Assembly: GCA_934130705.1 (NCBI GenBank)
Contig: CAKOYL010000002.1
Location: 1 to 48,752, forward strand
Length of the DNA: 48,752 bases
Direction of reading: 5' to 3'
DNA from: an uncultured Clostridia bacterium
GTDB lineage: Bacteria; Bacillota_A; Clostridia; TANB77; CAG-508
Shown here: positions 43,345 to 48,752 of the stretch, in pieces
How the letters are laid out: each line of letters starts with the position of its first letter
How positions within the stretch are numbered: the first letter of the stretch is position 1
Translations under genes and position numbers: made by a program
The notes under the pieces: model-generated
Database searches by the model: none
Seen by the model: the letters and a program-made list of their open reading frames with translations, nothing else
Told to the model about the DNA's origin: nothing

Positions 43345-43989
43345 TTAGATAGAAACCTCTGCACTCATTCCTAATTTTACTTCTCCATCATTTTCAAATT
43401 GAACAGTAACCGTAAATTTTCCGTTAGAAGCTGTATTACTAATATTAGTAACAGTTCCAGATAATACTTTATCATCAAAAGCTGAAATTTCTATTTCAGC
43501 TTCTTGCCCTAATGAAATTTTGCTTATGCTGGTTTCATCAACTTTGAATTGAACTGCTAATAAGCCTGTTGATTCAACCTCGATATAATGTTCATTAGTA
43601 CATTTGCCTCCCGCTTCTGGTATATTTATTGTTTTTATAACACAATCATATGGTGCTGTTAGATATGTTCCATTTGTATATTTTAAAATATTTTCTCCTT
43701 TTGAAACTTCCTGTTCTTCTTCTACATAGTTCTCCTGCAAATAGTATGTAGCATGTAATTCTATTTGGTCTGTAACTGCTGATATTACTTCCGTTGTAGT
43801 ATTTATTGTTTTAGTTGAAGTTGCTGAAGTTGTATCAGAAGAAGTCGTCGTACTTTTTTCTGTTTTGCCTTTTCTTTGGGAGTAACTAATATTGGAATTA
43901 TCATTTTTAAAATAAAATATACACATTACTATTAAAATAAAAATTAATATTATTATAATTGGTATTCTAAAGTCAATTTTCTTTTTCAC
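43345..43989 (-). CDS. Truncated membrane-fusion (MacA-like) adaptor paralogue
   Basis: 214 residues. Signal anchor (FRIPIIIILIFILIVMCIFYF, about 6-25), Ser/Thr-rich linker, then an adaptor core that matches the larger adaptor at 46865-47851: ENILKYTNGTYLTAPYDCVI near 105 (against TDGTYLTAPYDCVIS) and FTVTVQFENDGEVKLGMS near 195 (against FTVVVSFENDGNAKLGMS). The C-terminal membrane-proximal domain of the larger copy is missing. GTG start (43987-43989) with GGAG 6 bases upstream, rather than the ATG 33 bases farther up inside the previous gene. It is probably a second subunit or a competitor of the main adaptor. Confidence 0.75.
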   Translation of the reverse strand: MKKKIDFRIPIIIILIFILIVMCIFYFKNDNSNISYSQRKGKTEKSTTTSSDTTSATSTKTINTTTEVISAVTDQIELHATYYLQENYVEEEQEVSKGENILKYTNGTYLTAPYDCVIKTINIPEAGGKCTNEHYIEVESTGLLAVQFKVDETSISKISLGQEAEIEISAFDDKVLSGTVTNISNTASNGKFTVTVQFENDGEVKLGMSAEVSI

Positions 43990-44005
43990 GATTCTCTCCT
44001 TTTTA

Positions 44006-45019
44006 TTAATTTTTTGTAACATAAATCCTATAATTTCTTACATCTCCATTTTCAGCTGTTACTGTAATTAGTATTTTGTTTGTTCCTTCTTGAAAGTCTT
44101 CATTACCATATATAGTTAATTTAGAATTACTATTTTCTACCTTTGCTGTTATTTCCAAATTTTCCACGTTACTATCTATTGTTACAAAATATGTTTGGTT
44201 TTCCTTTGAAAATTCTGCATTTAACGTATAACCATCTACAGATAATTCACTTAAATAGTTGTTATCTGAACCATTATAAGTTACCGTATTTGTGCTTTCA
44301 ACACTAGCATTTTTGGTAGTTTGCTTTTGGTTGTTTTGATTTACAACTGTCGTTTGACTTTGCAATTTTCCTGTGCTGTCACTTTGTTGATTGTTATTTT
44401 GTTGTTGTGAATTTTCTTTGTCTTTTTGCATTTGTTTTTCTATTTGTTGTTGATTATTGGTTTCATCTGCATTTCTATTTTCACCATCTGTTTTTTGATC
44501 ATTTTTTTCTGTTTCATTTTTTGATGGTTGTGTATTATCTGTATTATTTTCAGTATTTTCTGTTTTCTCTTCTTCTATGACTATTATTTTTCTAGTAATT
44601 GACTGATTTTCTACGTCATTTTCATTGTTTTGTACATTTGCTGTTAATGTTATTTTTTCTCCTACCTTTATAGTATCTGGTAGTGTAAAGTATAAAATTA
44701 TTTTATTTAAATTACTTTCTTTTTTATTGAATTGCATTGATATTTCATTATTTCCTTTAGTTACATCGATTTTCTCATCATCTTCTAATTCCATTTGTTT
44801 TATATTTGTATCTGATGATATTTTTAATGTAAAATTGTCATATTGTATATTTTCTGTATTAATTGTCATTTCTACATTTTCTGTTATAGAAACTTCTGTT
44901 GACTTTACTTCAAAAAATTCTTGTTTTTTCTTTTCATCTGTTCCATAGCTATAAGTCAAATGTGCTATAATCAATATCAATAAAATAGTTATTAGTGTTA
45001 ATTTTGCATATTTTTTCAT
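44006..45019 (-). CDS. Exported protein with Gln/Asn-rich linker and cadherin-like domain
   Basis: 337 residues. Signal peptide MKKYAKLTLITILLILIIAHL. Residues 35-150 form a beta-rich domain (TLKISSDTNIKQMELEDD; IILYFTLPDTIKVGEKITL) resembling a cohesin or Ig-like fold. Residues 155-255 are a low-complexity Glu/Asn/Gln region (QQNNNQQSDSTGK). The last 80 residues (YLSELSVDGYTLNAEFS ... NGDVRNYRIYV) are a cadherin-like beta-sandwich domain (PF12733-like). No membrane anchor or LPXTG. It starts 8 bases after the permease with AGGAGG, so it belongs to the transporter operon: a likely exported client or extracellular part. Confidence 0.7.
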   Translation of the reverse strand: MKKYAKLTLITILLILIIAHLTYSYGTDEKKKQEFFEVKSTEVSITENVEMTINTENIQYDNFTLKISSDTNIKQMELEDDEKIDVTKGNNEISMQFNKKESNLNKIILYFTLPDTIKVGEKITLTANVQNNENDVENQSITRKIIVIEEEKTENTENNTDNTQPSKNETEKNDQKTDGENRNADETNNQQQIEKQMQKDKENSQQQNNNQQSDSTGKLQSQTTVVNQNNQKQTTKNASVESTNTVTYNGSDNNYLSELSVDGYTLNAEFSKENQTYFVTIDSNVENLEITAKVENSNSKLTIYGNEDFQEGTNKILITVTAENGDVRNYRIYVTKN

Positions 45020-45027
45020 AATACCTC

Positions 45028-46197
45028 CTAATCTGTATGTAATGCATCAATAGGATTTAGTTTTGCAGCTTTTCTTGCTGGGAAAATTCCAAATATTATT
45101 CCAATTAATGCACTAGAAGAAAATGATAAAATTATAATTGAAGTATTTGGTGTAAATGTGTAACCCATTTTTCCTAGTACTGTTCCTATCAAAATACCTG
45201 ATATAACTCCTATAATTCCGCCACATATACACAAAACTAGTGCTTCTATTAAAAATTGTACTAAAATATCACTTTTTTTTGCCCCTAATGCTTTCCTTAT
45301 TCCAATCTCTTTAGTTCTCTCTGTAACAGATACTAACATTACATTCATTACTCCTATCCCTCCAACTATTAGAGAAATACTTGCTATTCCAGCTAGTAAT
45401 AGTGATAATGTATCATTTACACTTTCCATTGTGTCTAACATAGAGTCTTGTGAAGATACACTAAAATAATCAGTTGTAATTCCTAGTGTTTGTGTTATAT
45501 AATTTTCTATTAAACTTGTTGTTTTTTCTATTTTGTTTTCATCTTGAACTTTTATATATAAACTATTTATGCTTGTGTCACTCCCTAAGTATTTAGCAGT
45601 TGTAAATGGTATTATAATCATATCATCTATATTACTTCCCATACTGTTTCCTACAGCAGTTATAACTCCAATTACAGTATAATTGTCTCCATTTATTTTT
45701 ATTGTCTGCCCTATTGGATTGCTTAAACTAAATAATGTACTTGCTATATCATTTCCTAGTAAACATACTTTGCTATTGTTTTCTAAATCTATAACAGATA
45801 GTATTCTTCCTTTACTAATTGTTAAGTTTGTTGTGTTCATATATTCTTGTGTTGTTGCTATAATACTAGCTCTTTGAGAAGTTGTATCTCCTCGTGTTAC
45901 TGTACTACTTACACTTTTGTATGGAGCTACACTTTCTATATTATCTATTTTTAGTAAATTGTCTAATTGTGAATATTCCAAACTTGTATCACTTGAGTTT
46001 ATATTTAATGTTAATACATTTGTTCCTAATGATTGGACTTGTGATGTTACTTGGTTTGATGTTCCATTTCCAATTCCCACTAGTATAATAACAGAGGCAA
46101 TTCCTATAACTAATCCTAACATTGTTAGCGCTGATCTAAGTTTATTGTTTTTTATATTTTTCAAAGAACATTTTAATATATTTAGAAATTTAGTCAC
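45028..46197 (-). CDS. MacB/FtsX-type ABC transporter permease
   Basis: 389 residues. A first helix (about 20-40, SALTMLGLVIGIASVIILVGIG) is followed by a large extracellular domain (45-270), then three C-terminal helices (275-300, 320-350, 360-380). ERTKEIGIRKALGAKKSDIL near 290 is the conserved coupling stretch of MacB permeases. It overlaps the ATPase stop by one base with its GTG start (GGAGG 7 bases upstream). MacB-type complexes do not pump through the membrane core but work by mechanical force on adaptors and substrates outside. This is the permease of such a complex in a cell with a single membrane. Confidence 0.92.
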   Translation of the reverse strand: MTKFLNILKCSLKNIKNNKLRSALTMLGLVIGIASVIILVGIGNGTSNQVTSQVQSLGTNVLTLNINSSDTSLEYSQLDNLLKIDNIESVAPYKSVSSTVTRGDTTSQRASIIATTQEYMNTTNLTISKGRILSVIDLENNSKVCLLGNDIASTLFSLSNPIGQTIKINGDNYTVIGVITAVGNSMGSNIDDMIIIPFTTAKYLGSDTSINSLYIKVQDENKIEKTTSLIENYITQTLGITTDYFSVSSQDSMLDTMESVNDTLSLLLAGIASISLIVGGIGVMNVMLVSVTERTKEIGIRKALGAKKSDILVQFLIEALVLCICGGIIGVISGILIGTVLGKMGYTFTPNTSIIILSFSSSALIGIIFGIFPARKAAKLNPIDALHTD

Positions 46198-46868
46198 TAT
46201 TCTACCTCCTCATATAGTTTTCCATCTGATATTTTTACTATTCTTTTGGCTTTTTTTGCCACATTTATATCGTGTGTTATTAAAACTATGGTTTGACCCT
46301 TCTCATTTAATTCTTGTAATTTGTTCATAATATCTATACTAGTTTTAGAATCTAATGCTCCTGTTGGTTCATCTGCTAATATTATTTCAGGTTCACATGA
46401 TAGTGCTCTTGCTATTGCTACTCTTTGTTGCTGACCTCCTGAAAGTTGTGCTGGAAGATGTTTTTCTCTTCCTTTTAATCCTACTTTCTCTAAAAGTTTA
46501 TACGCTATTTCTTTTGATTTTTCGTTAGTTTTCCCTTGATATATCATTGGAACCTGTATGTTTTCTATTGCTGTCATTTTACTTAATAAGTTAAAATTTT
46601 GAAATATAAATCCTATTTTTGTATTTCTGATTTTTGCTAATTCGTTGTCAGATGCTTTGTCTATTTGTTTTCCATCTAATATATATGTTCCACTATCTGG
46701 AATATCTAAAAGTCCTAATATATTCATAAGTGTTGATTTTCCAGAACCTGATGGTCCTATGATAGAAACAAATTCTCCTTTGTTCACCTTAAAGTTTATA
46801 TTATCTAAAGCTTTTATCGTTTCACCTCCTAGATAAAAGCTTTTGTTTATATTTTTTAGTTCAATCAT
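46197..46868 (-). CDS. MacB/LolD-type ABC transporter ATPase
   Basis: 223 residues. Walker A GPSGSGKSTLMNILG near 40, Q-loop FQNFNLLSKMTAIENIQ near 90, signature LSGGQQQRVAIARAL near 140, Walker B IILADEPTGALDSKT near 163 and H-loop VLITHD near 195. Small size and the fast-start IELKNINKSF are typical of LolD/MacB-type ATPases that drive one permease. It overlaps the adaptor gene by 4 bases (ATGA) and the permease by one base, the tight coupling expected of a complex. Confidence 0.95.
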   Translation of the reverse strand: MIELKNINKSFYLGGETIKALDNINFKVNKGEFVSIIGPSGSGKSTLMNILGLLDIPDSGTYILDGKQIDKASDNELAKIRNTKIGFIFQNFNLLSKMTAIENIQVPMIYQGKTNEKSKEIAYKLLEKVGLKGREKHLPAQLSGGQQQRVAIARALSCEPEIILADEPTGALDSKTSIDIMNKLQELNEKGQTIVLITHDINVAKKAKRIVKISDGKLYEEVE

Positions 46869-47851
46869 TTTTGTTTCCCTCCATTACTCATGTCTGGTGG
46901 TGTTTGCATTCCTCCTGATTGTTGTTCTCTTGAAAAGTCACCCATTTGACCTCCGCCATTTTCTTTTCCAACGCTTTCTTTTTCACTATTTGAACTTCCA
47001 CTTCTTATTGTACTTTGCTTTGTAGTTGTTACTACTTGTATAGTTTCTCCACCATTTAAACCAGATGTAACTTCAACATATTCATCATCTGAAATTCCTG
47101 TTTGAATTTCAACTTCTTTTGTTTCATTATTTTCTACAACTATTACATATTTTTTATCTCCATTTGTTTGAACTGCATTTATTGGAACTGCTATTACATC
47201 TGTTACTTCTTTTATATTTATTGTACAAGATACTGACATTCCTAATTTTGCATTTCCGTCATTCTCAAAGCTTACTACTACTGTAAATGTTGTTCCACTT
47301 GATTGATATGTTCCGACTTGACTAATTTTTGTTATTTTTCCTGTATATGTTTTGCTTATGTCAGCTGTTAATATTATTTCTACATCTTCATCTGCAGTTA
47401 TATTAGAAATTTCAGTTTCGTTTACACTTAATGTTATTGTTAAATTCTTTAGGTCTTTAATCTCTATATAATTACTTGACGTTGCCTTGTTTTTTGTTTC
47501 TGGCATTGAATAACTTGAAATTACACAATCATATGGTGCTGTTAAATATGTTCCATCAGTATATTTCAAGATATTTTCTCCTTCTTTAACTATGTCATCA
47601 TCTTCTACGCACATTGTTTCAAAATATTTTGTAGTTGATGGTGTTAATTTTTCTGTATTTGCTGTTTGAATTTCACCTGAACTTGTTAATGTCTTTTTTA
47701 TTGTTTGTGTTCCTACTGTTTTTTCTTCTATTGTTGTGCTTGTTGATGAGGTGTCTGTATTTAGTCCAATTTGTTTTCCTATAACAAATGTTACACTAGA
47801 TATTAATGTTATTATAATAATCAAGAATATAATTTTTTTAGTTTTTTTCAT
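46865..47851 (-). CDS. MacA/HlyD-type membrane-fusion adaptor
   Basis: 328 residues. Signal anchor (KIIFLIIIITLISSVTFVIG, about 6-25). Lipoyl/beta-barrel adaptor with SGEIQTANTEKLTPS, YLTAPYDCVISSYSMP, FTVVVSFENDGNAKLGMS, IAVPINAVQTNGDKKYVIVV and the VEVTSGLNGGETI end. The long coiled-coil hairpin of Gram-negative MacA is replaced by a few residues near 85, as expected without an outer membrane. The last 45 residues are Gly/Gln/Met/Pro-rich (GGGQMGDFSREQQSGGM). AGGAGG 6 bases before the ATG. It precedes the ATPase (4-base overlap). Paralogue at 43345. Confidence 0.9.
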   Translation of the reverse strand: MKKTKKIIFLIIIITLISSVTFVIGKQIGLNTDTSSTSTTIEEKTVGTQTIKKTLTSSGEIQTANTEKLTPSTTKYFETMCVEDDDIVKEGENILKYTDGTYLTAPYDCVISSYSMPETKNKATSSNYIEIKDLKNLTITLSVNETEISNITADEDVEIILTADISKTYTGKITKISQVGTYQSSGTTFTVVVSFENDGNAKLGMSVSCTINIKEVTDVIAVPINAVQTNGDKKYVIVVENNETKEVEIQTGISDDEYVEVTSGLNGGETIQVVTTTKQSTIRSGSSNSEKESVGKENGGGQMGDFSREQQSGGMQTPPDMSNGGKQK

Positions 47852-47899
47852 TATTTCCTCCTGGTTTAAATGTTTGGTATATAATTTAGCAACAATTTT

Positions 47900-48160
47900 T
47901 TAAGTATTTGAGTTTGTTGCTGTCGCATTTGTTGTGCTATTAGTTGTATTTTCACCTGGTTTTGCTGGTGGCTCTCCTTGTTGTCCTCCTTGACCACCTT
48001 GTGGCATTGAATTTCCGTCCATTGAAGGTGGTTCTCCCATTTGTCCACCCATATTTCCTACATTTTGATTGCTATTTGATTTTATTATTAAAAATACTCC
48101 TGTTGTAATAATTGCTCCTATTAAAATTCCTATTATTAATGTTAAAATTTGTTTTTTCAT
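47900..48160 (-). CDS. Small membrane-tethered Gly/Gln/Pro-rich protein
   Basis: 86 residues. Membrane helix LTLIIGILIGAIITTGVFLII (about 6-26), then GGQMGEPPSMDGNSMPQGG and a Thr/Asn-rich end (TTNSTTNATATNSNT). No folded domain. The Met-Gly-Gly-Gln-Pro-Pro composition is like the end of the main adaptor (GGQMGDF, GGMQTPPDM), suggesting the two share a binding function. AGGAGG 9 bases before the ATG. It lies 48 bases before the adaptor. Confidence 0.7.
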   Translation of the reverse strand: MKKQILTLIIGILIGAIITTGVFLIIKSNSNQNVGNMGGQMGEPPSMDGNSMPQGGQGGQQGEPPAKPGENTTNSTTNATATNSNT

Positions 48161-48179
48161 AATCTTTTCCTCCTATTTT

Positions 48180-48752
48180 TTATTTTTGAATGGCTGTGCC
48201 ATTTACATATAATTTATAACCATTTAAATTAATATTGCTATATGTTGTATCTTCGTCATTTAATTCCGTCACATAAGTATCTCCTGTTAATGTTAGTGTT
48301 GATTTAGAATCAATATTTAATTTTATTTTTTTTGCTGTATTTTCTGTATTTATTGCACCATTTAAATTGCTATTTTCTTTTAAATTTATTTCGACTGTAC
48401 TGATATTATCTGACTCAATATTTCCTGATAGTTTTTGATTATTTGCATTTAAAGTAACCTCACCACCATTATTTCCTGATGTTCCCCATTCACTTGTTCC
48501 TTGAGCTTTTAGTAAAATTCCACTTCCATATTGTAATGTATTATTTTCTAAATTGATTATTGCTTTTGTATTCGTAATAAAGAACAATGGTGCTGTTGCG
48601 TAATAATCAGAATTACTTGAAATGCTTAGTGTTGAATTTGTTGCATTTAATATTCCTGTTCCCTCTCCTGCATCACCTGACATACTTTGATATATCATAA
48701 TTCCACAGTTATCTACATTGTTTCTATTTCCTTTTCCTGAACACTCTAATGT
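48180..48752 (-). CDS. Beta-rich surface protein, C-terminal part, possibly carbohydrate-binding (DUF4353-like)
   Basis: The frame is open to the right edge, so the true start lies outside the window. The visible 190 residues are repeated beta strands: LNATNSTLSISSNSDYYATAP, ITNTKAIINLENNTLQYGSG, SEWGTSGNNGGEVTLNANNQ and TLTLTGDTYVTELNDED. The W-G-x-S-G-x-N-G-G stretch and the Asn-ladder pattern recall the Cthe_2159/DUF4353 polysaccharide-binding beta-helix group. It leads the operon that also carries the tethered small protein and the MacA-MacB complex, so it is the likely client. Terminus NGTAIQK. Confidence 0.6.
   Translation of the reverse strand, partial: TLECSGKGNRNNVDNCGIMIYQSMSGDAGEGTGILNATNSTLSISSNSDYYATAPLFFITNTKAIINLENNTLQYGSGILLKAQGTSEWGTSGNNGGEVTLNANNQKLSGNIESDNISTVEINLKENSNLNGAINTENTAKKIKLNIDSKSTLTLTGDTYVTELNDEDTTYSNINLNGYKLYVNGTAIQK

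Noticed and set aside
47866..48048. 60-residue Gln-rich frame on the minus strand
   Set aside because: Out-of-frame shadow of the tethered Gly/Gln/Pro-rich gene at 47900-48160; no ribosome site.
1..48752. CRISPR arrays, rRNA, tRNA, tmRNA next to smpB, insertion sequences
   Set aside because: None seen on either strand; spacers, tRNA arms or transposase motifs are absent in every gap.

Overview
The window is AT-rich DNA from a low-GC, endospore-forming Firmicute. It is most likely an uncultured gut-type member of the Clostridia. Supporting evidence is the yabP-yabQ-divIC sporulation/division cluster, a YtvI-type sporulation membrane protein, A/T-biased codons, strong AGGAGG-type ribosome binding sites and many short hairpin terminators. 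UGA is used as a stop codon and prfB (RF2) carries its classic frameshift, so the standard code applies. No rRNA, tRNA, CRISPR array, IS element or phage structural gene is visible.

Layout. 1-2.6 kb is an accessory block on the minus strand. It holds the start of an AlbA_2-type regulator behind three 8-bp operator-like repeats, a protein joining a ClpA-like AAA+ domain to an FtsH-like M41 zinc protease, and a shrunken, decayed copy of that AAA+ domain. 2.6-5.3 kb is core: rho, divIC, yabQ, yabP. 5.4-7.4 kb is accessory: a small gene broken by a stop codon, and a PIN-PhoH ATPase with a 20-bp palindrome in its leader. 7.5-9.6 kb holds a short aspartokinase and frameshifted prfB. 9.7-13.4 kb holds copZ-copA flanked by two small orphans and a broken gene. 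13.4-15.4 kb pairs a TtcA-like tRNA thiolase with a cysteine desulfurase. 15.7-20.2 kb encodes a 1445-residue surface protein and a coupled, broken exported peptide. 20.4-27 kb holds secA, a YcgQ-like protein, and guaB and guaA, which face away from each other. 27-35.6 kb holds ytvI, a cysteine-rich CBS protein, a kinase-ParB-like fusion, a proline-rich protein, murD, three small exported or Asn-rich proteins, smpB and fba, plus a GNAT acetyltransferase. An 84-bp near-perfect palindrome separates smpB from fba. 35.8 kb is a peroxiredoxin.

Two multi-gene systems stand out. 36.5-41.1 kb is a tight operon: GT8 glycosyltransferase, GT8-PlsC acyltransferase fusion, a second PlsC, and an MprF-flippase-like membrane protein. 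It looks like a pathway for making and moving an envelope glycolipid. 41.3-48.8 kb is an envelope export island: a beta-rich surface protein (cut by the window edge), a small tethered Gly/Pro/Gln-rich protein, a MacA-like adaptor, MacB-like ATPase and permease, a cadherin-like surface protein, a truncated second adaptor, a response regulator, and a histidine kinase split by a frameshift.

All calls come from reading the sequence and remembered family motifs. No database search was run.
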